From assembly GCA_947470165.1 (NCBI GenBank), contig CANISN010000053.1, forward strand, positions 1 to 8,983: a stretch of 8,983 bases of DNA, written 5' to 3'. Shown here piece after piece: positions 1 to 7,661 of the stretch (its first letter is position 1; every line of letters starts with the position of its first letter). The position numbers were made by a program, and so were the translations under genes. Origin of the DNA: Burkholderiaceae bacterium (lineage in GTDB: Bacteria; Pseudomonadota; Gammaproteobacteria; Burkholderiales; Burkholderiaceae). A model generated the notes under the pieces. That model had not been told where the DNA came from and did no database searches. It was given only the letters and a program-made list of their open reading frames with translations.

Positions 1-258
1 CCCTTGATTGGAGTGGATTCAGGTGCCTTCTGGTCACAGATGCAAGGCGGGGTAGATCTCTTTTCTGATATTGGTAATGGCTTAATTAAAAGCTTGGTAT
101 TCGGTGTGGCAGTGACTTTTATAGCGCTGTATCAAGGTTATGAGGCCAAACCTACACCTGAGGGTGTATCGCAAGCAACCACTAGAACTGTCGTGATCTC
201 ATCTTTATCGGTTTTAGCATTGGATTTCTTGCTAACCGCGCTGATGTTCTCAAATTAG
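1..258 (+). CDS. mlaE: MlaE, phospholipid transport permease (3' part only)
   Basis: This is the C-terminal 85 residues of the inner-membrane permease of the Mla lipid transport complex (MlaFEDB). The open frame runs in from the left edge, so the true start is upstream and the TTG at 4 should not be taken as a start. The visible part matches the end of MlaE: a [12 protein letters not shown] stretch like E. coli GIDSGFFWSAMQ, a hydrophobic segment around [20 protein letters not shown], the conserved TRTVV motif, and a last membrane segment ending LTALMFSN, close to E. coli LTALMFGN. MlaE forms a dimer under the MlaD hexamer and moves phospholipid using ATP hydrolysed by MlaF, whose gene should lie immediately upstream of mlaE. 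mlaD follows after 21 bp in the same direction. Identification is firm; only the N-terminus is missing. Confidence 0.95.
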   Translation, partial: PLIGVDSGAFWSQMQGGVDLFSDIGNGLIKSLVFGVAVTFIALYQGYEAKPTPEGVSQATTRTVVISSLSVLALDFLLTALMFSN

Positions 259-279
259 AAAGATTAAACTGGGGCTCTT

Positions 280-762
280 ATGAGAAAAAGTGCAATTGAT
301 GTTTGGGTCGGAATTTTTGTAGCCATTGGTTTATTGGCTGCTTTGTTCCTCGCTTTAAAGGTCGGCAATATGAATGCCGTTTCATTTGCACCCACTTATA
401 AAATTTCTGCCCGTTTTGACAATATCGGTGGACTCAAGCCACGTGCACCAGTGAAAAGTGCTGGTGTAGTAGTTGGGCGTATTGCTAATATTTCTTTTGA
501 TGACAAGACCTATCAAGCCACTGTCACCATGACCATTGAAGATGCTTACAAGTTCCCTAAAGATTCCTCTGCCAAGATTTTGACTTCTGGTTTATTGGGA
601 GAGCAATATATTGGCCTTGAGGCTGGTGGTGCAGATGATATGTTGGCAGCAGGGGATAAGATCATCCAGACTCAGTCAGCAGTTGTTCTAGAGAACCTCA
701 TTAGCCAGTTTTTATATAACAAGGCGGCTGATAGTGGTCAAGACAAGGGCGCAACAAAATAA
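280..762 (+). CDS. mlaD: MlaD, MCE-domain phospholipid-binding subunit
   Basis: MlaD is the membrane-anchored MCE protein that forms a hexameric ring on MlaE and receives phospholipid from MlaC in the periplasm. The 160-residue product has a single N-terminal membrane anchor at about residues 8-26, followed by an MCE domain at about 39-116. The family pattern GLKPRAPVKSAGVVVGRI is at 51-68 and TSGLLGEQYIGLE at 102-114. A hydrophobic helix, VVLENLISQFLY (about 135-146), corresponds to the segment that lines the central pore of the ring in E. coli. The protein is about 20 residues shorter than E. coli MlaD (183 residues); the difference lies in the polar tail after the pore helix, so nothing essential seems lost. 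A GGGG run 5 bases before the ATG is a modest ribosome site. The stop overlaps the mlaA start by one base (TAATG), implying translational coupling. Confidence 0.96.
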   Translation: MRKSAIDVWVGIFVAIGLLAALFLALKVGNMNAVSFAPTYKISARFDNIGGLKPRAPVKSAGVVVGRIANISFDDKTYQATVTMTIEDAYKFPKDSSAKILTSGLLGEQYIGLEAGGADDMLAAGDKIIQTQSAVVLENLISQFLYNKAADSGQDKGATK

Positions 763-1508
763 TGTCGTTGTTAAGAAGCTTAAAGCGCATAGTGCTGCTG
801 GGTTTAGTTGGGGCCTTAGTGGGTTGCGCATCTATTCCTGCAGGGGTAGAGCCTTCTCCGCATGATCCATGGGAGCCATTCAATCGCTCAGTTTTTGAGT
901 TTAATGAAGGTCTAGATGCTTACGTGCTCAAGCCGGTGGTAGCTGGCTACCGTTTTGTTTTACCAGAATTTGTTCGTGATGGTATTTATAACTTCTTCAG
1001 TAACTACAGCGATATCTATACTGCTTTACAGAATCTATTACAGGGCAAGCCAGACTATGCATTTAGCGATTTAATGCGGGTGGTAGTCAATACAACCTTT
1101 GGATTAGGTGGGTTGATTGATATGGCAACTCCTGGCGGATTACCAAAGCATAAGGAAGACTGGGGTCAAACTTTTGGTGTTTGGGGTATTCCATCTGGCC
1201 CTTATGTAGTTTTGCCATTCTTTGGGCCAAGCAATGTACGAGACACCTTTGGGGCGGTAGCTGATTTGGAGTCCGATTATCTGTTTAGATTGCTGCCAGA
1301 TGTAGCCTTAAGAAATAGTTTGACTGGCTTGCGCGTAGTCAATACTCGAAATACTTATTACGAGGCCGGTGATTTATTGGATGGCGCAGCACTCGATAAA
1401 TATAGCTTTGTTCGCGATGCCTATATTCAGAGGCGCGCATACCAGATAAATGAGGGGCGCGATGATGAAGAGCCCTTGATGCCAGTTTACGAAAATCCCT
1501 ACCAATAA
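762..1508 (+). CDS. mlaA: MlaA (VacJ), outer-membrane lipoprotein of the Mla system
   Basis: MlaA sits in the inner leaflet of the outer membrane, usually bound to porins, and removes mislocalised phospholipid from the outer leaflet, passing it to MlaC. The 248-residue precursor begins with a basic, hydrophobic signal peptide ending in a lipobox LVGC (19-22), so Cys22 is the lipidated residue. Residue +2 is Ala rather than Asp, compatible with sorting to the outer membrane. The family signature DPWEPFNRSVFEFN starts at residue 35, followed by a LKPVVAGYRF segment, and later by PSGPYVVLPFFGPSNVRDTFG-like sequence typical of MlaA. Length is almost that of E. coli MlaA (251). The gene lies between mlaD and mlaC, an arrangement I recall from other betaproteobacteria but not from E. 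coli, where mlaA is unlinked. Its ATG overlaps the mlaD stop by one base. Confidence 0.96.
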   Translation: MSLLRSLKRIVLLGLVGALVGCASIPAGVEPSPHDPWEPFNRSVFEFNEGLDAYVLKPVVAGYRFVLPEFVRDGIYNFFSNYSDIYTALQNLLQGKPDYAFSDLMRVVVNTTFGLGGLIDMATPGGLPKHKEDWGQTFGVWGIPSGPYVVLPFFGPSNVRDTFGAVADLESDYLFRLLPDVALRNSLTGLRVVNTRNTYYEAGDLLDGAALDKYSFVRDAYIQRRAYQINEGRDDEEPLMPVYENPYQ

Positions 1509-1538
1509 AACGTCTGAGCCTCACGGGATTTGCTTAAA

Positions 1539-1554
1539 GGGCTAAAATAAGCCC
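1539..1554 (+). repeat. Small inverted repeat between mlaA and mlaC
   Basis: The sequence GGGCT (1539-1543) and its complement AGCCC (1550-1554) flank a 6-base loop AAAATA. It is a perfect but short 5-bp stem with no T-run after it, so it does not look like an intrinsic terminator. It could be an mRNA-stabilising hairpin, or chance. It overlaps a TAAAAT hexamer at 1543-1548. Confidence 0.4.
1543..1548 (+). promoter_or_regulatory. Possible -10 element upstream of mlaC
   Basis: TAAAAT matches the sigma-70 -10 consensus at five of six positions and sits 33 bases before the preferred mlaC start. I could not find a good -35 hexamer at 16-18 bases upstream, and there is no TGn extension, so this is only a weak candidate for an internal promoter feeding mlaC and the genes after it. 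It overlaps the small inverted repeat at 1539-1554. Confidence 0.2.
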
Positions 1555-1580
1555 CAATGACCAGCATCGATCGAGGACAC

Positions 1581-2228
1581 ATGAAAAGCTATCAAACCAT
1601 TCAAAAATACTGTGCGGTAGTGCTATCAAGCTTGTTTTTAGCCGTTAGTAGTGCAAGCGCTCAAGCGGTTGATCAGGCTACGCCAGATGGTCTCATTAAG
1701 ACTGTAGTCTCTGATGTGATGGCCTCTGTCAAGTCTGATCCTGAGATTCAGAAGGGCAATATTCCGCGCATCGTCGATTTGGTAGAAAAGAAAATTGTTC
1801 CCTATACTGATATGCGCCGTATTACTGAAATGGCGATGGGACAAAATTGGAAAAAAGCTTCTCCCGAGCAACAGGCGCAATTAATGAGTGAGTTTAAGAA
1901 TTTACTTATCCGTACTTACTCCGGCGCATTAAGTCAGCTCCGCGATCAAACCATTCAATTCAAGCCTTTGCGTGCAGCGCCGGATGATAAAGAAGTGATT
2001 GTGAAGACGGTAGTGATTGGTCGCGGCGACCCCGTGCCACTCGACTATCGACTCGAGAAGACAGCTAGCGGTTGGAGAGTCTACGACATGAACATCATGG
2101 GCGTATGGCTAGTTGAGGCTTATCGTAATCAGTTTGCTAATCAAATTAGCCAGAATGGTGTTGAAGGCCTTGTGAAGTTTTTGCAGGATCGCAATAAGCA
2201 GCTTGCTGCAGCAAAGCCCGCCAATTAA
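1581..2228 (+). CDS. mlaC: MlaC, periplasmic phospholipid carrier
   Basis: MlaC is the soluble periplasmic shuttle that carries phospholipid between MlaA at the outer membrane and MlaD at the inner membrane (Tol_Tol_Ttg2 family). I place the start at the ATG at 1581, not the in-frame ATG at 1557. The 1581 start has GAGGA at 1573-1577 just upstream and opens directly into a normal Sec signal peptide: basic n-region with Lys2 and Lys9, hydrophobic core CAVVLSSLFLAVSS, and a cleavage site after ASA (residue 27) or AQA (residue 29). The upstream start would only add eight polar residues without a ribosome site. The resulting 215 residues compare with 211 in E. coli. Family-like features include KKIVPYTDMRRITEMAMGQNWKKA-like sequence in the first half and the GWRVYDMNIMGVWLVEAYRNQF-type segment near the end. 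It lies 72 bp after mlaA. Confidence 0.95.
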   Translation: MKSYQTIQKYCAVVLSSLFLAVSSASAQAVDQATPDGLIKTVVSDVMASVKSDPEIQKGNIPRIVDLVEKKIVPYTDMRRITEMAMGQNWKKASPEQQAQLMSEFKNLLIRTYSGALSQLRDQTIQFKPLRAAPDDKEVIVKTVVIGRGDPVPLDYRLEKTASGWRVYDMNIMGVWLVEAYRNQFANQISQNGVEGLVKFLQDRNKQLAAAKPAN

Positions 2229-2263
2229 ATATCAAATCAAAATTAAGTAAAGATAAATAGAAG

Positions 2264-2524
2264 ATGCCATTTTTATTGCCCGTCTCGGTAATCCAAGACA
2301 ATGTCATGCAATTGGAAAAAGATGGGCTCTTAAATCTTCCTGCATTAAGAACGGTAGACTGTATCAATCTCAAAGATTTTGACTCTAGCGTATTAACCGT
2401 ATTGTTAGCATGGCAGAAAAAGTTACAGGCCGATGGTCAGCAAATTTCTTTACAAAATGTCCCTGAAAAATTAACGGTGCTGGCTAGTGTCTATGGTGTT
2501 GCTGAGCTGCTAGGTTTGGCATAA
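2264..2524 (+). CDS. mlaB: MlaB, STAS-domain regulator of the Mla ATPase
   Basis: This 86-residue cytoplasmic protein is a single STAS domain. In E. coli, MlaB binds MlaF and is needed for stability and activity of the MlaFEDB transporter. The STAS pattern is visible: a VDCINLKDFDSSVLTVLLAW stretch (31-50), a following helix KKLQADGQQ, strand ISLQNVP, and the C-terminal helix LTVLASVYGVAELLGL. The conserved Asp-Ser/Thr position is Asp40-Ser41, where E. coli MlaB has Asp-Thr52 in VDTGG. The next residues differ (Ser-Val instead of Gly-Gly). The ribosome site is poor (AT-rich leader with GAAG). Position directly after mlaC and one base before the next ATG supports the assignment more strongly than sequence alone, because STAS proteins of this size diverge fast. 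Confidence 0.88.
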   Translation: MPFLLPVSVIQDNVMQLEKDGLLNLPALRTVDCINLKDFDSSVLTVLLAWQKKLQADGQQISLQNVPEKLTVLASVYGVAELLGLA

Positions 2525-2525
2525 C

Positions 2526-3278
2526 ATGCTCGCTGCAATCTGGATTGAAAACATATCAAAAAATTATGATTCGTTACAGGCTCTAAACGATATTTCCTTG
2601 TCGATTGAGCAAGGTGAGTTTTTTGGGTTGCTTGGCCCTAATGGGGCGGGTAAGACAACCTTGATTTCTATTTTGGCTGGTTTGGCAACTGCAGATAGTG
2701 GACATACTGCAATTATGGGTGCCGATGTACAAAGTCAATTTCGTGAGGCGCGCAGAATGTTGGGAGTGGTACCTCAGGAGCTGGTATTTGATCCCTTCTT
2801 TACGGTACGCGAAACTCTACAATTTCAGTCTGGATATTTTGGTATTCATAATAATAATTCTTGGATTGATGAGATCATGGCTAATCTCGATCTCACCGGT
2901 AAGGCCGATAGCAATATGCGTTCCTTATCAGGCGGCATGAAGCGCCGAGTATTGGTGGCGCAGGCCTTGGTTCATAGGCCGCCAGTGATTATTCTGGATG
3001 AGCCCACTGCTGGGGTTGATGTGGAGTTGCGTCAATCACTCTGGCAATTTATTAGCCGCCTTAATCAAGATGGTCACACGATTGTATTAACAACCCATTA
3101 CCTTGAAGAGGCTGAAGCCCTGTGTCAGCGTATTGCTATGCTCAAGCAGGGAAAAATTGTTGCTCTGGATAGTACTGCTAATTTATTGAGCCAATATGGT
3201 TCAGTCAAAAAAGATGGTGAGGGTAAGACAGATCTCGAAGATGTTTTTGTCAACATCATGTCGGGGGGCGCTCGATGA
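2526..3278 (+). CDS. ABC-2 type exporter ATPase (YadG-like)
   Basis: This is the nucleotide-binding subunit of an ABC exporter, acting at the cytoplasmic face of the inner membrane. All catalytic elements are intact: Walker A GPNGAGKTT (37-45), Q-loop Gln84, signature LSGGM (134-138), Walker B VIILDEP (154-160) with catalytic Glu159, D-loop near Gly163-Asp165, and switch His191. The 250-residue length and the LEEAEALCQRIAMLKQGKI-type sequence after the switch fit the YadG/CcmA-like ATPases that partner with ABC-2 permeases. The start codon is one base after the mlaB stop, and the stop overlaps the permease start by four bases (ATGA), so it is tightly coupled to both. The substrate is unknown; YadG/YadH of E. 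coli also lack a settled substrate. Proximity to mla genes suggests an envelope role, which is inference only. It is not MlaF: its downstream partner is an ABC-2 permease, not MlaE. Confidence 0.9.
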   Translation: MLAAIWIENISKNYDSLQALNDISLSIEQGEFFGLLGPNGAGKTTLISILAGLATADSGHTAIMGADVQSQFREARRMLGVVPQELVFDPFFTVRETLQFQSGYFGIHNNNSWIDEIMANLDLTGKADSNMRSLSGGMKRRVLVAQALVHRPPVIILDEPTAGVDVELRQSLWQFISRLNQDGHTIVLTTHYLEEAEALCQRIAMLKQGKIVALDSTANLLSQYGSVKKDGEGKTDLEDVFVNIMSGGAR

Positions 3279-4063
3279 AGCCTATCCTTAATAAGCCATC
3301 CATCTCTTATGGCAGTGGCTTTCCAGCCTTACTTTGCAAAGAAGTTATGCGCTTTTATAAGGTCGCATTTCAGACAGTTGCCGCACCAGTACTTACCGCT
3401 GTGCTGTATTTAATGATTTTCGGACACGTGCTAGAAGGCAAAGAAGTCTACGGCCGCCTGAACTATACCGCCTTTCTCATTCCAGGTTTGGTGATGATGA
3501 GTGTTTTACAAAATGCTTTTGCCAATACTTCTTCCTCACTCATTCAATCTAAAGTGACTGGTAATTTGGTGTTCGTCTTGCTAGCCCCTTTTAGTCACTT
3601 AGAGTTCTATGCTGCCTATGTATTGGCTGCAGTATTTCGTGGAATCGTAGTAGGCGCTGGCGTATTGCTAATCACTGTATGGTTTGCGACACCATTATTT
3701 GAGCACCCTCTGTGGATCATCACCTTCGCTCTCCTGGGCGCGGCAATATTGGGTAGCATGGGTTTAATCGCAGGTATTTGGGCTGATAAATACGATCAAT
3801 TGGCTGCCTTCCAAAACTTTATCATCATGCCGGCAACGATGTTATCGGGCGTGTTCTATTCCATCCACTCTTTGCCGGCAGCATGGCAAACCGTATCTCA
3901 TTTCAATCCATTCTTCTTCATGATTGATGGATTTCGTTATGGATTTTTTGGGGTATCAGACATATCTCCTTGGAATAGTTTGGCAATTGTTACGTGTTTC
4001 TTTATCTTAGTTTCAGTGGTGGCTTTGCATTTACTGCAAAAGGGTTATAAGTTAAGAAACTAG
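3275..4063 (+). CDS. ABC-2 type exporter permease (YadH-like)
   Basis: This 262-residue integral membrane protein is the transmembrane partner of the ATPase just upstream. I see about six hydrophobic spans: roughly 34-52, 65-85, 113-137, 147-169, 180-197 and 235-254. A short amphipathic N-terminal segment, CKEVMRFYKVAFQTVAAP, is typical of ABC-2 permeases, as is the C-terminal family motif around 190-226 (MLSGVFYSIHSLPAAWQ, then FNPFFFMIDGFRYGFFG). The closest family I recognise is E. coli YadH. Such pairs usually work as homodimers of each subunit and export a lipid, polysaccharide or drug; nothing here shows which. The ATG overlaps the ATPase stop (ATGA), with a GGGGGG run at 3263-3268 as ribosome site inside the ATPase gene. 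The last residues KGYKLRN give a basic cytoplasmic tail. It ends 51 bp before the BolA-family gene. Confidence 0.9.
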   Translation: MKPILNKPSISYGSGFPALLCKEVMRFYKVAFQTVAAPVLTAVLYLMIFGHVLEGKEVYGRLNYTAFLIPGLVMMSVLQNAFANTSSSLIQSKVTGNLVFVLLAPFSHLEFYAAYVLAAVFRGIVVGAGVLLITVWFATPLFEHPLWIITFALLGAAILGSMGLIAGIWADKYDQLAAFQNFIIMPATMLSGVFYSIHSLPAAWQTVSHFNPFFFMIDGFRYGFFGVSDISPWNSLAIVTCFFILVSVVALHLLQKGYKLRN

Positions 4064-4103
4064 TTATCGATTCAGTTGTATCAAAATATTGAACATAGAA
4101 ATT

Positions 4104-4108
4104 AGGAG
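4104..4108 (+). promoter_or_regulatory. Strong ribosome binding site for ibaG
   Basis: AGGAG lies 6 bases before the ATG at 4115. It is the best Shine-Dalgarno sequence in the window, unlike the weak sites of most neighbouring genes, so this small protein may be made at a higher rate than the membrane proteins on the same transcript. Confidence 0.7.
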
Positions 4109-4114
4109 ATCATA

Positions 4115-4363
4115 ATGTTGCCAACCCCAGAGCAAATTGAGAGTTACATCAAGCAGGGTATTGCTTGTACCCACATTAACGTTGAGGGCGATGGCCAACA
4201 TTTCTTTGCCACGATAGTGAGCTCTGAGTTCGAGGGTAAGCGTCTGATTCAACGCCATCAATTGGTGTACGGGGCAATGGGTGATCGCATGAAGGCAGAA
4301 GTGCACGCCTTGTCAATCAAAGCATTTACTCCCGAAGAGTTTGCACAAAACGCTGCAACTTAA
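4115..4363 (+). CDS. ibaG: BolA-family protein, IbaG/YrbA type
   Basis: This small cytoplasmic protein of 82 residues belongs to the BolA family, whose members pair with monothiol glutaredoxins to bind and pass on [2Fe-2S] clusters. It resembles E. coli IbaG (84 residues) rather than BolA itself. Motifs are EGDGQHF (24-30), QLVYGAM (49-55) and the [11 protein letters not shown] block (63-73) containing the invariant His64; His29 in the loop is another possible cluster ligand. In E. coli ibaG likewise lies between the mla genes and murA and has been linked to acid stress, so the neighbourhood supports the name. Here an ABC exporter separates it from mlaB. Transcription could continue from the mla unit. 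I see no convincing separate promoter in the 51 bp upstream. Confidence 0.9.
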   Translation: MLPTPEQIESYIKQGIACTHINVEGDGQHFFATIVSSEFEGKRLIQRHQLVYGAMGDRMKAEVHALSIKAFTPEEFAQNAAT

Positions 4364-4395
4364 ATTACCGTAGTAGCTTTTACTGGAATAGATTG

Positions 4396-5670
4396 ATGGA
4401 TAAATTACGAATGGTTGGCGGCACTCCGCTCAGGGGCGAAGTGGTCATTGCTGGTGCAAAGAATGCTGCCTTGCCTATTCTGTGCGCTTCATTACTATGT
4501 GATGAACCAATCACCTTGCGCAACGTTCCTGATTTACAAGATGTCCGGACTATGCTCAAGCTTTTACAAGAAATTGGTGTGACGGTATCTTTCCCGGATG
4601 CAAATAGCCGCAATCATGTAGTGCTGAACGCAGCCAATATTCAGAGCTCTGAAGCAACCTATGAGATGGTCAAAACCATGCGCGCTTCTATTTTGGTACT
4701 GGGGCCCTTGCTTGCCAGAATGCATAGTGCTAAGGTTTCTTTACCGGGTGGTTGCGCTATTGGTGCGCGTCCAGTAGATCAGCACATCAAAGGTTTAAAA
4801 GCGATGGGCGCCATTATCAAGATTAAGAATGGCTATATCCAGGCAGAAACAAAATCCGCTACCAGTCGCTTGCAAGGTGCCTCAATTTTAACCGACATGA
4901 TTACGGTGACCGGCACGGAGAACTTATTGATGGCTGCTACTCTGGCAAGTGGTACGACTATTTTAGAAAATGCTGCCCGCGAGCCTGAGGTTGGTGATTT
5001 GGCTGAACTACTCGTTAAAATGGGCGCGAAGATTACTGGTATTGGCAGTGACCGCTTGGTGATTGAGGGCGTTGAAAAGCTCCATAGTGCAGAGCACTCG
5101 GTGATTGCCGACCGTATTGAGGCAGGCACATTTTTGTGCGCTGTTGCGGCTACTGGTGGTGAGGTTCTGGTGAAGCACTGCCGCCCTGACACATTAGATG
5201 CGGTGATCGTCAAGCTCAAAGAGGCTGGCTTGGAAATAGAGATAGGCACCGACTGGATTCAGGCCACTATGAAGGGTCGACCTAAGGCAGTCAGTTTCCG
5301 TACCTCTGAATATCCAGCCTTTCCAACCGACATGCAGGCTCAGTTAATGGCCGTAAATGCTATAGCCCAGGGTACTGCCACGATTACCGAAACTATCTTT
5401 GAAAACCGTTTCATGCACGTCCAGGAGATGAATCGCTTAGGTGCTGATATTGCTATTGAGGGTAATACTGCCATTGCCCAAGGGGTGGAGAAGCTTTCCG
5501 GTGCGATTGTGATGGCAACTGATTTACGCGCATCCGCTAGTTTGGTGATTGCCGGCTTAGCCGCCCAAGGCGAAACCCAGGTTGACCGGATATATCACTT
5601 AGATCGTGGATATGATCGCATGGAGCAAAAGTTGACCCTCTTGGGGGCGAACATTCAGCGAGTGAAGTAA
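4396..5670 (+). CDS. murA: UDP-N-acetylglucosamine 1-carboxyvinyltransferase (MurA)
   Basis: MurA transfers enolpyruvate from phosphoenolpyruvate to UDP-GlcNAc, the first committed step of peptidoglycan synthesis, in the cytoplasm. From the ATG at 4396 the product is 424 residues (419 in E. coli) and begins MDKLRMVGG, aligning with E. coli MDKFRVQGP; the TTG at 4393 would add just one residue and is less likely. Conserved elements are Lys22-Asn23 in [11 protein letters not shown], the loop [16 protein letters not shown] with catalytic Cys120 (equivalent to E. coli Cys115), Asp312 in FPTDMQAQ (E. coli Asp305), and the [14 protein letters not shown] and [13 protein letters not shown] blocks near the end. 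The catalytic residue is Cys rather than Asp, so the enzyme should be of the fosfomycin-sensitive type. GGAA at 4385-4388 is the likely ribosome site. It is followed 20 bp later by hisG. Confidence 0.98.
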   Translation: MDKLRMVGGTPLRGEVVIAGAKNAALPILCASLLCDEPITLRNVPDLQDVRTMLKLLQEIGVTVSFPDANSRNHVVLNAANIQSSEATYEMVKTMRASILVLGPLLARMHSAKVSLPGGCAIGARPVDQHIKGLKAMGAIIKIKNGYIQAETKSATSRLQGASILTDMITVTGTENLLMAATLASGTTILENAAREPEVGDLAELLVKMGAKITGIGSDRLVIEGVEKLHSAEHSVIADRIEAGTFLCAVAATGGEVLVKHCRPDTLDAVIVKLKEAGLEIEIGTDWIQATMKGRPKAVSFRTSEYPAFPTDMQAQLMAVNAIAQGTATITETIFENRFMHVQEMNRLGADIAIEGNTAIAQGVEKLSGAIVMATDLRASASLVIAGLAAQGETQVDRIYHLDRGYDRMEQKLTLLGANIQRVK

Positions 5671-5675
5671 GCCTG

Positions 5676-5692
5676 ATGGATAATTAGTCCAT
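5676..5692 (+). repeat. Short inverted repeat overlapping the hisG start
   Basis: ATGGA (5676-5680) and TCCAT (5688-5692) are complementary around a 7-base AT-rich loop, and the right arm contains the first two bases of the hisG start codon. The same bases hold a three-codon frame ATG-GAT-AAT-TAG (5676-5687). The stem is short and weak. It might modulate initiation at hisG, which has no good Shine-Dalgarno sequence, or be chance. Confidence 0.3.
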
Positions 5693-6317
5693 GAAGCTAA
5701 CTTTAGCCCTATCAAAGGGCCGCATTTTTGAAGAAACCGCTGAGATCTTATCTAAGATCGGTATTCGTCCGCTTGAGGATCCCGAGAAGTCACGCAAACT
5801 CATTATTGAGACTTCTAACCCCGATATTCGCTTAATTATTGTACGGGCATCAGATGTCCCAACTTATGTCCAATTTGGTGGTGCTGATTTTGGAGTTGCG
5901 GGCCTTGATGTCTTGATGGAAAACGGTACAGATGGTTTGTATGTACCTTTCGATCTAAATATCGCTAAATGTCGTATGTCGGTAGCTGTGAAAGAAGGCT
6001 TCGATTATGCCGCTGCAGTTAAGCAGGGCTCGCGTTTAAAGGTCGCCACTAAGTATGTCAATTGCGCGCGTGAACACTTTGCAAATAAAGGTGTACATAT
6101 CGATACGATTCATTTGTATGGCTCAATGGAGTTGGCTCCATTGGTTGGTTTAGCTGACGCAATCGTGGATTTGGTTTCCACAGGTAATACTTTGCGAGCG
6201 AATGGCTTGGTTGAGGTTGAGCCAATTGCAGATATCAGTGCGCGCTTAGTGGTCAATCAAGCTTCGTATAAGCGTAAGCGTGCTCAATTACAACCCTTCT
6301 TTGAATTACTGAAGTAA
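5691..6317 (+). CDS. hisG: ATP phosphoribosyltransferase, short form (HisG-S)
   Basis: HisG joins ATP and PRPP to give phosphoribosyl-ATP, the first and feedback-controlled step of histidine synthesis. The product is 208 residues, so it is the short form lacking the C-terminal regulatory (ACT-like) domain of the roughly 300-residue E. coli enzyme. Visible motifs are [11 protein letters not shown] near the N-terminus, [15 protein letters not shown] in the middle, and the PRPP-binding loop [15 protein letters not shown] starting at Val159-Asp160. Short HisG enzymes work as a hetero-octamer with HisZ, a histidyl-tRNA synthetase-like regulatory subunit, so a hisZ gene is expected elsewhere in the genome; it is not in this window. 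The gene starts 20 bp after murA, with a weak ribosome site and a small inverted repeat over its ATG, and ends 14 bp before hisD, so it is probably co-transcribed with both. Confidence 0.97.
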   Translation: MKLTLALSKGRIFEETAEILSKIGIRPLEDPEKSRKLIIETSNPDIRLIIVRASDVPTYVQFGGADFGVAGLDVLMENGTDGLYVPFDLNIAKCRMSVAVKEGFDYAAAVKQGSRLKVATKYVNCAREHFANKGVHIDTIHLYGSMELAPLVGLADAIVDLVSTGNTLRANGLVEVEPIADISARLVVNQASYKRKRAQLQPFFELLK

Positions 6318-6331
6318 ATAAGAAAATCTCC

Positions 6332-7654
6332 ATGTCTGTAGAAGTAAAAGTCAAACGTCTTAATAGCAAGGATGCCGGGTTTAAAGAAACTCTGCTCTCT
6401 AGCCTGTCTTTACCGATGGCCGATGATGAGGCGATTGATGCGGTTGTAGTGAAGATCTTGGCACAAGTAAAAGCCAATGGCGATGCTGCAGTATTGGATT
6501 TCACAAAACAATTTGATCGATTAAATGTTGCCAGCGTAGCTGAACTAGAAATTTCTCAAGAGGAATTAAAGAAAGCCTACGAAGGTTTATCGGTCGAACA
6601 AAAAAATGCCCTGAATGTTGCTGCACAACGAGTTCGTGCTTATCACGAGAAACAAAAGATTGAAGCGGGCTGCCACTCTTGGGAGTATGAAGAGGCTGAT
6701 GGCACACGCTTGGGTCAAAAAGTCACAGCCTTAGATCGCATAGGTATTTATGTTCCTGGCGGCAAAGCAGCTTACCCATCCTCTGTCTTGATGAATGCTA
6801 TTCCGGCAAAGGTTGCTGGCGTGAGCGAAGTCATTATGGTGGTTCCTACTCCTGACGGCGCTCGCAACCCCTTGGTGTTGGCCGCCGCTTATTTATCAGG
6901 TGTTGATCGTGTCTTTACGATTGGTGGTGCGCAAGCCGTTGGCGCTTTAGCGTATGGCACACAAACTATTCCATTGGTCGATAAAATTGTTGGCCCTGGT
7001 AATACTTATGTAGCAGCTGCCAAACGAAGAGTATTTGGTACCGTTGGCATTGATATGATCGCTGGCCCATCAGAAATCTTGGTTTTATGTGATGGCTTTA
7101 GTAATCCGGATTGGATTGCGATGGATTTATTTTCTCAGGCTGAGCATGATGAATTAGCACAATCAATCTTGCTTTGTCCAGATGAGCAATTTATTGAGCA
7201 AGTACAAATAAGCATCAATAAGTTGTTACCAGAGATGCCTAGAAAAAAGGTGATTGAAATATCGCTTACCAATCGTGCTTTGTTGATTCAGGTAAAAGAC
7301 ATGACTGAAGCTTGCGAGATTGCCAATGCCATTGCTGCCGAGCATTTAGAAATTTGCGCCGCTGAACCACGCAAGTGGGCAAAACTAATTCGTCATGCTG
7401 GCGCTATCTTTATGGGCAACTACACCAGTGAATCTCTTGGTGATTATTGCGCAGGCCCAAATCATGTTTTGCCAACAGCACGCACTGCACGCTTTTCATC
7501 CCCTTTGGGAGTTTATGATTTTATTAAGCGCTCCAGCATGATCGAAGTCAGTGAAGTAGGTGCACAAACTCTTGGTGCAGTAGCTAGTACGCTCGCTCAT
7601 GGTGAGGGTTTAACCGCCCATGCACGTGCAGCCGAGATGCGCTTTAATAAATAA
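6332..7654 (+). CDS. hisD: Histidinol dehydrogenase (HisD)
   Basis: HisD performs the last two steps of histidine synthesis, oxidising L-histidinol to L-histidine through histidinal with two NAD+. The 440-residue product has the full family pattern. The zinc ligands are Gln269 and His272 in SQAEHDE, Asp371 in [15 protein letters not shown], and His430 in [14 protein letters not shown]. The catalytic pair is Glu337-His338 in AAEHLEIC. These match E. coli Gln259, His262, Asp360, His419 and Glu326-His327 with a shift of 10 or 11. The NAD-side motifs [15 protein letters not shown] and [15 protein letters not shown] are also intact. The N-terminal [12 protein letters not shown] is typical. The start lies 14 bp after hisG with little ribosome-site signal. 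Its stop is only 7 bp from the stop of hisC, which reads in the opposite direction. Confidence 0.98.
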   Translation: MSVEVKVKRLNSKDAGFKETLLSSLSLPMADDEAIDAVVVKILAQVKANGDAAVLDFTKQFDRLNVASVAELEISQEELKKAYEGLSVEQKNALNVAAQRVRAYHEKQKIEAGCHSWEYEEADGTRLGQKVTALDRIGIYVPGGKAAYPSSVLMNAIPAKVAGVSEVIMVVPTPDGARNPLVLAAAYLSGVDRVFTIGGAQAVGALAYGTQTIPLVDKIVGPGNTYVAAAKRRVFGTVGIDMIAGPSEILVLCDGFSNPDWIAMDLFSQAEHDELAQSILLCPDEQFIEQVQISINKLLPEMPRKKVIEISLTNRALLIQVKDMTEACEIANAIAAEHLEICAAEPRKWAKLIRHAGAIFMGNYTSESLGDYCAGPNHVLPTARTARFSSPLGVYDFIKRSSMIEVSEVGAQTLGAVASTLAHGEGLTAHARAAEMRFNK

Positions 7655-7661
7655 AGCGGGC

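Noticed and set aside
1557..1580. Upstream ATG as the MlaC start
   Set aside because: It has no Shine-Dalgarno sequence and would put eight polar residues before a signal peptide that already begins properly at 1581.
4064..4103. Possible promoter before ibaG (TTGTAT at 4076-4081)
   Set aside because: No acceptable -10 hexamer occurs at the right spacing; the nearest, CATAGA at 4094-4099, is only 12 bases away and a poor match.
4833..5249. 138-codon minus-strand open frame inside murA
   Set aside because: It lies entirely within the firmly identified murA, has a low-complexity Ser/Thr/Pro-rich composition typical of antisense frames, and shows no recognisable domain.
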